Part shown: positions 9,957-18,800 of the stretch, in pieces
Layout of the letters: each line of letters opens with the position of its first letter
How positions within the stretch are numbered: the stretch's first letter is position 1
Source: Polaribacter sp. BAL334
Lineage (GTDB): Bacteria > Bacteroidota > Bacteroidia > Flavobacteriales > Flavobacteriaceae
DNA: 44,372 nucleotides
Assembly: GCF_015767435.1 (NCBI RefSeq)
Contig: NZ_JADWOV010000324.1
Location: 1 to 44,372, forward strand
Direction of reading: 5' to 3'
The notes under the pieces: generated by a model
What the model was told of the DNA's origin: nothing
What the model saw: only the letters and a program-made list of their open reading frames with translations
Database searches by the model: none
Program-made: the position numbers and the translations under genes

Positions 9957-10000
9957 ACACAAATTTCACAAATTTTTCGTGTAATTTTTGAAATTCGTGT
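9957..10000. repeat. Intergenic inverted-repeat element, copy 1
   Basis: Arms ACACAAATTTCA (9957-9968) and TGAAATTCGTGT (9989-10000) are inverted complements with one mismatch. They lie in the 154-bp gap between lspA and uvrC. The same arm recurs at 19396-19410 and 19526-19540. The rest of the gap (9863-9956) shows no gene. Confidence 0.7.
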
Positions 10001-10016
10001 CTTAATTTATTGCTAT

Positions 10017-10616
10017 TTAATCCTTTGGAAAAGCTTGTTTGCTAAAAATAAAAAGAATGGCCACACCAACAGTGATAAAAGCATCAGCTGGATTGAAAAT
10101 ATATTGAAAAAAAGTATAGGGTTCACCACCCACAAATGGAAACCAACTAGGCAAATTCCCAGACCAAATGGGAAAATAAAACATGTCAACTACTTTGCCA
10201 TAAAATAATTTTCCATAAGGTTCCTCAGCAAAAAGTGTGGCTACTTTGTGCGAAGAATCGTCAAAAATAACTCCATAAAAAACAGAATCAATAATATTGC
10301 CAACAGCTCCTGAAAAAATGAGTGAAATGGCAATAATTACAGCATTGTGAATCTTACTTTTTATAGTGGTATACAACCAATATACGATTCCACAAACTGC
10401 CACCAAACGAAATAAGGTTAGAAACAATTTTCCAGTTTCGCCACCAAATTCAAATCCCATTGCCATGCCATTATTTTCGGTAAAATGAATGCGAAACCAA
10501 TCAAAAACAACAACTTCTTCACCCAATATAAAATTGGTTTTGATATAAATTTTTACAATTTGGTCTATTATAATAGCGCTAAGTATTGTAGCAATTGCAA
10601 GATTCTTTTTTGACAT
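10017..10616 (-). CDS. lspA: Lipoprotein signal peptidase (signal peptidase II)
   Basis: LspA is the inner-membrane aspartyl protease that removes signal peptides from prolipoproteins after diacylglyceryl modification. The 199-residue protein has four hydrophobic segments and the conserved motifs TENNGMAMGF (46-55), GAVGNIIDS with catalytic Asp110, and FNPADAF with catalytic Asp178. A long loop between the two aspartates makes it larger than the E. coli enzyme (164 residues); this is common in Bacteroidota. A substrate is in the window: the M23 lipoprotein at 37357-38625. In many flavobacteria lspA follows ileS and a dksA-like gene directly; here two envelope genes lie between them. Confidence 0.95.
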   Translation of the reverse strand: MSKKNLAIATILSAIIIDQIVKIYIKTNFILGEEVVVFDWFRIHFTENNGMAMGFEFGGETGKLFLTLFRLVAVCGIVYWLYTTIKSKIHNAVIIAISLIFSGAVGNIIDSVFYGVIFDDSSHKVATLFAEEPYGKLFYGKVVDMFYFPIWSGNLPSWFPFVGGEPYTFFQYIFNPADAFITVGVAILFIFSKQAFPKD

Positions 10617-10659
10617 GCTTTTTTGATTTCTGTTTGCAAAAATAAGAATTATATTGAGT

Positions 10660-11304
10660 TTATTGGGTGCTTATAAAAATTATCCCTTTTATGGTATTTA
10701 TGGACAATAATTGGGATGTATCTGATATCTTTTTCTGAAAATCTTTTTGATACATAACATTGTCAACAGTAATATTTCCAATATTTGAATGCAGCGTTAT
10801 ATTTTTGTTTTTTGCAGTGGCATAAATGGTTCCTGCATACATTTTGACAACAGTATTTGACTGAATGGTATTGAGTTTTACAATGCCTTTTTCGATATAA
10901 ATGGTCAAATCTCCCCAAAAATTTTTTGATTCAATACTATGATTTTCTCCATAAATAGTGAGGTTTTTACCTTTAGGAATTTTTACAATAGCATATGCTC
11001 TTTGCAATCTTTTGGTAATGAATTTCCGAAAAACAGTTTCTTCAATAATCAAACTATCCAATTGAAATTGGATGGAAACTCTATTATTTTCTTCGGAAAT
11101 GATGATTTCTTGTTCGTGCATATTTTCGGCAAACAAAATCACTTCAACGAATTTTGAGTTGGAATTTTCTATCACAAAATCATCCAAACCAACTGTTGAA
11201 ATCTCAATTTCTTTTTGAGAAGTTTCCAAATCTTTCTCTACTTTTTTCTGACTAAAAAAATGAGTTGAAAAACATAAAAAAAAGAGAAAAAGACTACTTT
11301 TCAT
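10660..11304 (-). CDS. Secreted DUF4097-like (putative adhesin/beta-helix) protein
   Basis: This 214-residue protein has an N-terminal signal peptide (about 1-18, FFLCFSTHFFSQ). The rest is beta-strand-rich with short repeats of alternating hydrophobic residues (KNLTIYGENHSIESKNFWG, then TIYATAKNKNITLHSNIGN), as in DUF4097/DUF2807-type right-handed beta-sheet proteins. No catalytic motif is visible. It sits between the T9SS protein (26 bp upstream) and lspA (43 bp downstream) on the same strand, so the three may be co-transcribed. The family assignment is by pattern and is uncertain. Confidence 0.6.
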   Translation of the reverse strand: MKSSLFLFFLCFSTHFFSQKKVEKDLETSQKEIEISTVGLDDFVIENSNSKFVEVILFAENMHEQEIIISEENNRVSIQFQLDSLIIEETVFRKFITKRLQRAYAIVKIPKGKNLTIYGENHSIESKNFWGDLTIYIEKGIVKLNTIQSNTVVKMYAGTIYATAKNKNITLHSNIGNITVDNVMYQKDFQKKISDTSQLLSINTIKGIIFISTQ

Positions 11305-11330
11305 AAAATTGAATTCTTATTTATTTCTCT

Positions 11331-14300
11331 TTAATGAAAAATCATTTTCTTTTGAAGTGTTCCTTTTTCTGTCAAAATATGAACAATATAAGCAGCTTTA
11401 GGCCTTTTATCAACAGAAATAAAACTTTGCAAAGTTATCTTTTCATCAATCAAAAGCTTACCTAAAATATCATAAACTTTGATTGTTTTTTTTCCAGAAG
11501 GTAATCCTGAAAAATAAATTTTTGCATCCTTATAATAAATGCTACTATTGGATACATTATTTTTAGTTGTGCCTAACGTTTCTGATGATGTATGTATAAA
11601 AAATCGTCCTGAACCATGAAGGTTTTTTCCGCTTTTAAAAGTATATTTTTTTTGAAAATCATTCATCAAAGTATAAATTCCTAGTGCTCTATCCTCTAAA
11701 TAGACTTTTATATTTTCATCCATATTTTTTGATTCAAAACGAATACTAATTGACTTATTTGCTGGGGCATTTATACCAATTGGAATCACCGTAAAATAAT
11801 CTTTTGGGATGGATTGAATAGACAAATTACTATTTTGATTTTGACCAACTATTTTAGTGTAGATTTCAAGATTGCTTGCAATTCCTGAATATAAAGTGCT
11901 GTCAAAACCATTATCAAAATCGATTGTTGCGTTACTTATATAAAATATATCTGTTTGTTTTTCAATGGTTCCATCACTAAGAAATACCTTGATTGCTGGT
12001 TTTGTTTGTTGTTTTAAAAAATTAAATGTTTGATGACTTTGCATCAATTTTGAAAACAACACATTTCCTCCTTCTGGTTTTGATTTCACAAAAAACCCTT
12101 GTCCTGGCGCAATAAATACAGCATTTGAAGCGTGATTTATAGCATTGTATGAAGTTCCATTCCATAACCAAATAGTGATTTCGTCCAATAAATTGGCATT
12201 TGTTGTTAAAAAATTATGGATTCCATCAGCATCAATATTTAAAGGAATAAAGGAAGTATATACGTTTCCTAACAAATTGAAAGCATTGTTGGTTCCTTTA
12301 GAAATGGATTTAGTTGTATTTGTTGTTACAATTGCTCCTGAAAAACGCAAATTTCCTTGAGATGTTCTTAATGTAGAATATCCTTCTCCCTGCAAAAAAG
12401 TGGCTGTATTTCCTGACATCATATACTGCCAACTTCCAGTGTTATTATTGTAAATTGCGATTCCTTTTTGAGTTGGATTGATAGTTCCTGATGCAATGAA
12501 ATTTTCAGAAACCCAATCATTATTATAAACCTGATTGATTACTGGCGAACTTGTTAAATGCCAATTTGTAGTTACATATCTATTATATGTGATATTTCCA
12601 CTGGCTGTTCCTTCTACTATGAAACTCCCTGAATTTGATACACTAGAATTTATGATTAAATTTCCATTATTGGTAACATTTTCCTTTACTGTTACTGATG
12701 CTTGAGGTGTTAATGTTACTGTTGCATTGGTTTCAATGGATAAATTTGCAACAATAACTAATGAATTAATAACTGGTGAATTTACAGTATTTGGGATTTT
12801 TGCATCAATTGTATTTGAGGGCAAACCATTTGACCAATTTCCAGATTTTTGCCAATCACTATCAATAGTTCCTGTCCAAGTTGTTAAAGGATTTGCAGTA
12901 AATTTTCCTGTGTAAAGTCCTCTTCCATAACTAGATGCTAAAATGGTGTAATCTGCAGTTCGTAAACTTAATGATGTTACTGCAACATTTGACATTCCGT
13001 TGTAAGATTGATGCCAATTTGGAGAATCATCTTTAAAATTTTTCGTGTTCCAAATACCCAATTCAGTTCCAATAATCACTTCATCGTTATTTAACGGATT
13101 CATTAAAATGCATTTCACAGGAAAATCTGGTAAATCTCCTTCTTTGTTTGTCCAATTATCTCCTCCATCTTCAGAAAACCAAATACTTGTAACTCCAAAA
13201 TTGTGAAAAGTTACCAAAATTTCGTTTTCATTAGTTCCAAATTCTATGGATGAAATACTTCCTAAAAAAGAATCTCCAGAGATATTTGTAATTGTTTGAG
13301 TTGCCGTATTTGCATTTTCGACTTTTGCTAAAATTCCAGTTTTAGTGCCCACAAAAACAGTAGAAGAATTAGTGGTAAAAGGCGAAACTTTGATAGCGCT
13401 GATATTTGTTAAAAGTGCATTTGAAATAGTTGTTCTTGTAGGAGAATTTGTTGTAATATTCGAAAAACGAGCCAAATGTGTTGTTCCATTTGTATATAAA
13501 ATATCTAAATTTTCATCCAAATCCATTACATTCACAAAATCTCCAGTATTGCTATCTTTAGAAATTGTAAACTGACTTCCACTTGTATAAGGTAAATTGA
13601 AACGAACAATTCTATTATACAAATACGTTGCAATCATATAAGTTCCTTCTTTATCAATAAAACTATAGGTGCCATCACCACCAAAAATTCCATTAGAATT
13701 GTTTATTCCAATAGTAGGATTGTCAAAAAACTGTGTTCCATTATCTTGAGTTCCTCCTAAAAAATTTTCAGTATCAATACTTGCACCAATTGCACTATGA
13801 TAAAATTGAGTAATATTATACTCTTTATTTCTCTCGGTAATTGAAGCTGGATTTGAGGACGCTGTTGATAAAGAAGTTGCATAATAAACGCCTCCATCAT
13901 TACCAATAATAGCTTTGTTTGCATCTGTTGGATGAAAAACCAACGTGTGTTGATCTGCATGTACCAAAGGAACATTCAACGCATTTAAATTATTGTTATT
14001 TGACCATTTAGTAATTTGTGTCCAAGAAGTTCCACTATCTGTGGTCCTAAAAAAATCGATTCCTCCAACATAAGCAATTTCATCATTTGTTGGGTCAATT
14101 TCAACTGTTAAATTATAAAAAGCTTGCCCTCTTGTAAAATCATTTGGAGGAATATTTAAATCAGCATCATCAGGCAATGCTAAAATTGTTGGTGAAGTTT
14201 CGAAAGCATTTGTCGTTTTTAAAATTGAAACAAAAGGATCTATAAATGCAGTTTGTGCTTCATTAAAAGTAGCAACTCTTGCTAAGACATAAAGGGTATT

Positions 14301-15377
14301 TGCGTTTTGTTTAGATACTGCAATTTCTGTTCTTCGTGCATTTGGAATCGAATGTTTCAATGTAAACGTATTTCCATCAGAACTACTATAAATACGACCC
14401 CCTCCAAGCCCAAAAACATTTCTTCTTGTCGCTAGCCATAAAGTATTATCTATTCCTATTTCAAAATCATTTGGAGCAACAGTAGTTCCATCAACATCTA
14501 AAGTAATTTTGTTCCAATTATTGCCATTATTTGTAGACTTATAAATTCCATATTCGTTGAATCCTAAATAAGTATCAATGGGATTTCTACTATATCCTGC
14601 AGCACCAATAGCCGCAAAAACTTCAGAGTCGTGAGTTGTTGCCGAGTTTCCATCAGCATCTCTTACTATAATATCATTTACATAATATGTTCCTGGCACA
14701 AAACCTTCAGTTGTAACACCTCTAACTTTATATACATTTGTCCAAGTATTTCCTCCGTCTATAGATTTCCAAATTCCATTTCCTAAAGCTTGGTCAGGAG
14801 TATGCACTTCTCCTGTTCCTAAATACATTATTTGAGAATTGTTTGGGTCAACTGCCATACAAGTAACTGAAAGATTTTCATCAATACCAACTCTTGTCCA
14901 AGAAGAATTTTCGTCAGTAATATCATTATTTACCCATAATCCACCACTAACTCCGCCTGCAAAAACACGTTTGTGAGTAACATCATTTGGATCAAATAGT
15001 ACCATTCGTGTTCTACCACCAACATTATTTGGACCTCTTTCTATCCATGAATTATCTATTCCATCTCCAGGAGTTCTTTGTTGTAATTTTCTAAGCTCTT
15101 TTAAATCTTGTTGAACCTTGTATATATTTTCAGGATGTGTTCTGCCTGTTTTTGGATTGATTTCCAACAAATATTTTTCTTCAAAATATTTATTAGGTGG
15201 AATTCCTAGAGCCAATCTTTCTTCTTTAGAAAGTTGTAAGGTATTTTGTAAAGGATGATTTTTAATAAGTGCTAAATGCTTTTCTTGTAGATTTTGATGG
15301 TTGTTTTTTGTGGATGTTATTTTATATAAAACAACACTTAAAACAATGAATATTAAAATAATAGTAGTCTTTTTCAT
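11331..15377 (-). CDS. Large T9SS-exported protein with VPS10/BNR-like beta-propeller
   Basis: The start is set at the ATG at 15377, which begins a good signal sequence (MKKTTIILIFIVLSVVLYK); the frame extends further upstream but only through non-homologous-looking sequence. The product is 1348 residues. Residues ~60-825 form a sortilin/BNR-type propeller with repeated motifs such as GIWKSIDGGNTWTNV, GIYKSTNNGNNWNKI and SIWFSEDGGDNWTNK. From ~833 a WTGTIDSDWQKSGNWSNG module starts a second beta-rich region common in flavobacterial exoproteins. The last ~75 residues are a T9SS sorting domain (VYDILGKLL...AAYIVHILTEKG). It is therefore secreted or surface-attached; ligand or substrate is unknown. 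Its own promoter and the terminator just upstream separate it from ileS-dksA. Confidence 0.82.
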   Translation of the reverse strand: MKKTTIILIFIVLSVVLYKITSTKNNHQNLQEKHLALIKNHPLQNTLQLSKEERLALGIPPNKYFEEKYLLEINPKTGRTHPENIYKVQQDLKELRKLQQRTPGDGIDNSWIERGPNNVGGRTRMVLFDPNDVTHKRVFAGGVSGGLWVNNDITDENSSWTRVGIDENLSVTCMAVDPNNSQIMYLGTGEVHTPDQALGNGIWKSIDGGNTWTNVYKVRGVTTEGFVPGTYYVNDIIVRDADGNSATTHDSEVFAAIGAAGYSRNPIDTYLGFNEYGIYKSTNNGNNWNKITLDVDGTTVAPNDFEIGIDNTLWLATRRNVFGLGGGRIYSSSDGNTFTLKHSIPNARRTEIAVSKQNANTLYVLARVATFNEAQTAFIDPFVSILKTTNAFETSPTILALPDDADLNIPPNDFTRGQAFYNLTVEIDPTNDEIAYVGGIDFFRTTDSGTSWTQITKWSNNNNLNALNVPLVHADQHTLVFHPTDANKAIIGNDGGVYYATSLSTASSNPASITERNKEYNITQFYHSAIGASIDTENFLGGTQDNGTQFFDNPTIGINNSNGIFGGDGTYSFIDKEGTYMIATYLYNRIVRFNLPYTSGSQFTISKDSNTGDFVNVMDLDENLDILYTNGTTHLARFSNITTNSPTRTTISNALLTNISAIKVSPFTTNSSTVFVGTKTGILAKVENANTATQTITNISGDSFLGSISSIEFGTNENEILVTFHNFGVTSIWFSEDGGDNWTNKEGDLPDFPVKCILMNPLNNDEVIIGTELGIWNTKNFKDDSPNWHQSYNGMSNVAVTSLSLRTADYTILASSYGRGLYTGKFTANPLTTWTGTIDSDWQKSGNWSNGLPSNTIDAKIPNTVNSPVINSLVIVANLSIETNATVTLTPQASVTVKENVTNNGNLIINSSVSNSGSFIVEGTASGNITYNRYVTTNWHLTSSPVINQVYNNDWVSENFIASGTINPTQKGIAIYNNNTGSWQYMMSGNTATFLQGEGYSTLRTSQGNLRFSGAIVTTNTTKSISKGTNNAFNLLGNVYTSFIPLNIDADGIHNFLTTNANLLDEITIWLWNGTSYNAINHASNAVFIAPGQGFFVKSKPEGGNVLFSKLMQSHQTFNFLKQQTKPAIKVFLSDGTIEKQTDIFYISNATIDFDNGFDSTLYSGIASNLEIYTKIVGQNQNSNLSIQSIPKDYFTVIPIGINAPANKSISIRFESKNMDENIKVYLEDRALGIYTLMNDFQKKYTFKSGKNLHGSGRFFIHTSSETLGTTKNNVSNSSIYYKDAKIYFSGLPSGKKTIKVYDILGKLLIDEKITLQSFISVDKRPKAAYIVHILTEKGTLQKKMIFH

Positions 15378-15382
15378 ACTAT

Positions 15383-15416
15383 CAAAGATAATACACTTCT
15401 CTATTTTATGAAACAA
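15383..15416 (-). promoter_or_regulatory. Candidate promoter of the large T9SS gene
   Basis: On the minus strand, TTG (15416-15414), a 23-nt spacer and TATCTTTG (15390-15383) fit the Bacteroidota consensus. The -7 element ends only 5 nt before the ATG at 15377, so transcription from it would give an almost leaderless mRNA. Confidence 0.45.
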
Positions 15417-15459
15417 AAAAAAAGTCGCCATTCAAAAAAAGTTTTTTGACTGGCGACTT
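15413..15459 (-). terminator. Strong terminator after the dksA-like gene
   Basis: Arms AAGTCGCCA (15422-15430) and TGGCGACTT (15451-15459) enclose a second stem of TCAAAAAA/TTTTTTGA, giving one long hairpin. Read on the minus strand it runs into nine T residues. It lies 22 nt past the dksA-like stop codon. Confidence 0.88.
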
Positions 15460-15481
15460 AAAATAATTTTAAATGCTATTT

Positions 15482-15859
15482 TTACTGACGTCTTTTCGCT
15501 TCAATGCTCAATGTAGCATGAGGCACTAATTTTAAACGCTCTTTTTGGATTAATTTTCCTGTAACTCTACAAACTCCATACGTACCATTTTCGATTCTTT
15601 GCAACGCATTTTTCAAATCTCTAATGAATTTTTCTTGTCTGATAGCCAATTGTACATTCGCTTCTTTGTTCATCACATCTGAACCTTCGTCAAAAGATTT
15701 GAATGATGGTGAAGTATCATCAGTACCATTATCCGCATCGTTTTTATAAGCACTTTTCAAGATATCTAAATCTTCTTGCGCTCTTTTTATTTTCTTTTCA
15801 ATAATTTGTCTGAACTCTTTTAAGTCCTCTTCTGAATATTTTAATTTTACATCTGACAT
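15482..15859 (-). CDS. DksA/TraR-family protein with degenerate zinc finger
   Basis: The ATG at 15859 gives a 125-residue product starting MSDVKLKYSEEDL; an in-frame ATG at 15877 lies inside ileS and is less likely. The protein has an N-terminal helical region, an acidic segment (NGTDDTSPSFKSFDEGSD) and a C-terminal module that aligns with the DksA zinc finger (GTYGVCRVTGKLI...LVPHATLSIEAK). Of the four zinc-binding cysteines only the first remains; the others are Thr, Ser and Ala. DksA binds the RNA polymerase secondary channel and works with ppGpp; whether this form does is unknown. It follows ileS with a 4-bp gap and precedes a strong terminator, so ileS-dksA is an operon. Confidence 0.85.
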   Translation of the reverse strand: MSDVKLKYSEEDLKEFRQIIEKKIKRAQEDLDILKSAYKNDADNGTDDTSPSFKSFDEGSDVMNKEANVQLAIRQEKFIRDLKNALQRIENGTYGVCRVTGKLIQKERLKLVPHATLSIEAKRRQ

Positions 15860-15863
15860 AATC

Positions 15864-18800
15864 TTACATTTTTTCAATTACTATTTTACTTACAATACTA
15901 TCAAATTCAATAGGTGTTCCTAATGTTAATTCATCCACAAAAACCAATTCTTGCGTCAATGTTTCGCTCATGATATAGGTTTTATTTTCTGAAATTGCTT
16001 CTTGCAAATTCTCAAAGTTTAATACTGTTAATTTTATTTTATCTGTAACTTCTAAACCTGAATCTTTTCGGGCATTTTGAATTCTATTAACCAATTCTCT
16101 TGCAATCCCTTCTTTTCGCAAATCTTCAGTGATGGTAACATCTAACGCAACTGTATAAGAACCTTCGTTCGCAACTAACCAACCTTCAATGTCTTTGGAT
16201 GTAATTTCAACATCTTCAAGTCCTAAATTTATGTTTTTTCCTTGAATGTCAATGGAAATGTTTCCTGATTTTTCAATTTTGTTAATATCTTCTTTTGAGA
16301 AATTTTGTATTTCATTCGCAATCAATCTCATATCTTTTCCAAACTTTGGTCCTAAGGTTTTAAAATTCGGTTTTATTTGCTTGATGAGTATGTCTGATGC
16401 GTCTTCTAGTAATTCAATTTCTTTGATATTTACTTCGTGTTTTATCAAATTTGATACCGCTAAAATGGCTTCTTTTTGTTGAAAACTATCCACAGGTATC
16501 ATGATTTTTTGCAATGGCTGACGCACTTTTATTTTCTCTTTTGCGCGTAAAGAAAGTACTAAAGATGAAATTTTTTGTGCACTTTCCATTTTTTGTTCCA
16601 AATTTTTATCCACAAAAGCAGCATCAAAAGTTGGAAAATGTGCTAAATGAATACTTTCAAAAGCTTCTTTTTGAGTCACAGAATTCAAATCTTGATACAA
16701 TTTATCCATGAAAAAAGGGGCAATTGGTGCGCCTAATTTGGCAATCGTCATCATGCAAGTGTACAAAGTTTGGTAGGCAGAAATTTTATCTGTTTCATAA
16801 TCGCCTTTCCAAAAACGTCTTCTGCTTAATCGCACATACCAATTGCTCAGATATTCTTGCGTAAAATCGGAAATGGCTCTTGCCGCTTTTGTGGGTTCAT
16901 ATTCTGCGTAAAATTGATCTACATTTTGAATTAAAGTGTGTAATTCTGACAAAATCCATCTGTCTAATTCTGGTCTTTCATTTAATGGAACATCAACTTC
17001 TTTGTATGAAAATCCGTCAATATTTGTGTATAAAGAAAAGAAAGAATACGTATTGTAAAGCGTACCAAAAAACTTGCGTTTTACTTCTTCAATGCCTTCT
17101 AAATCAAATTTTAAATTGTCCCAAGGATTTGCATTTGCAATCATGTACCAACGAGTAGCATCTGCTCCAAAAGTTGATAATGTGGTAAAAGGATCAACAG
17201 CATTTCCCAAACGTTTAGACATTTTTTGTCCGTTTTTGTCCAAAACCAAGCCATTTGAAACTACGTTTTTATACGCAACTGAATCAAAAACCATGGTTGC
17301 AATGGCATGCAATGTATAAAACCAACCACGAGTTTGGTCAACTCCTTCTGCAATAAAATCTGCTGGGAAAGCTTCATTTTTATCGATAAAATCTTTATTT
17401 TCAAATGGATAATGCCACTGAGCGTAAGGCATTGCACCAGAATCAAACCAAACATCAATCAAATCACTTTCGCGTTTCATCGATTTTCCTGATGCGGAAA
17501 CCAAGATAATTTCATCAACAATATTTTTGTGCAAATCTATTTTTGCATAATTTTCTTCGGAATTGTTTCCAATTTCAAACTCTTCAAAAATATCTTTAGT
17601 TAACAATCCTGCATTAACGGCTTTTGCCATTTCATTTTTTAATTCTTCCACAGAACCAATACAAATTTCTTCTTTGCCATCTTCTGTTCGCCAAATTGGC
17701 AAAGGAATTCCCCAATAACGAGATCGTGATAAGTTCCAATCATTGGCATTTGCCAACCAATTTCCAAAACGTCCTGTTCCTGTTGATTCTGGTTTCCAGT
17801 TGATTGTCTTGTTCAATTCATGCATTCGCTCTTTTACTTGAGTTGCTTTGATGAACCAAGAATCTAATGGATAATATAAAATTGGTTTGTCTGTTCGCCA
17901 ACAATTTGGATAACTGTGTTTGTATTTTTCTACTTTGAACGCTTTGTTTTCAAATTTCAGTTTGATGGCAATTTCAACATCCACTGATTTTTCAGGAGCT
18001 TCTCCATCAGGATAATATTCGTTTTTCACATATTTCCCTGCGAAATCTGTTACTTCTGGTCTGAATTTTCCTTGCAAATCAACCAAAGGAACCAAATTAC
18101 TATGTTCGTCTTTTACCAACATTGGCGGAATTTCTGGAATGGCTTGTTTGGCAACAAAAGCATCATCAGCGCCAAAAGTAGGAGCAGTGTGCACAATTCC
18201 TGTTCCATCTTCTGTGGTTACAAAATCGCCAGAAATTACTCTGAAAGCATTTTCTGGATGGTCATTTGGTAAGACATAGTCCATTAATTGCTCATATTTG
18301 ATGCCAACCAAATCTTTTCCAACGCATGTTGCCATGATTTTAAAAGGAATCAATTTGTCTGATTCTTTAAATGCTTCTAATTCAGATTGATGTTCAACTT
18401 CTTTGAATTTCCCAGCAAATTGTTTGGAAACCAAATTTTTAGCCAACACAACTTTTGTTCGTTCAAACGTGTATTGATTAAAAGTATCCACTAAAACATA
18501 GTCAATTTTTGGACCAACAGTCAAAGCTGTATTGGAAGGCAACGTCCAAGGAGTAGTTGTCCAAGCTAAAAAATAAGCCCATCCTAAATCCTTCCCTAAG
18601 GGAAGGACTTCAGATTCGTTATCTAATTTAAATGCATTTAAAAACGCATTCCTGTTACCCCCTTTGGGGGAAAGGGGGAATTGCGCAACAACAGTAGTAT
18701 CAGTCACATCCTGATAGGTTCCTGGTTGATTTAATTCGTGCGAACTCAACCCTGTTCCCGCTTTTGGAGAATAAGGCTGAATTGTATAGCCTTTGTATAA

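Noticed and set aside
15378..15431. 18-residue N-terminal extension of the large T9SS protein
   Set aside because: It overlaps the dksA terminator and the -7 element; MKKTTIIL is a normal signal-peptide start.
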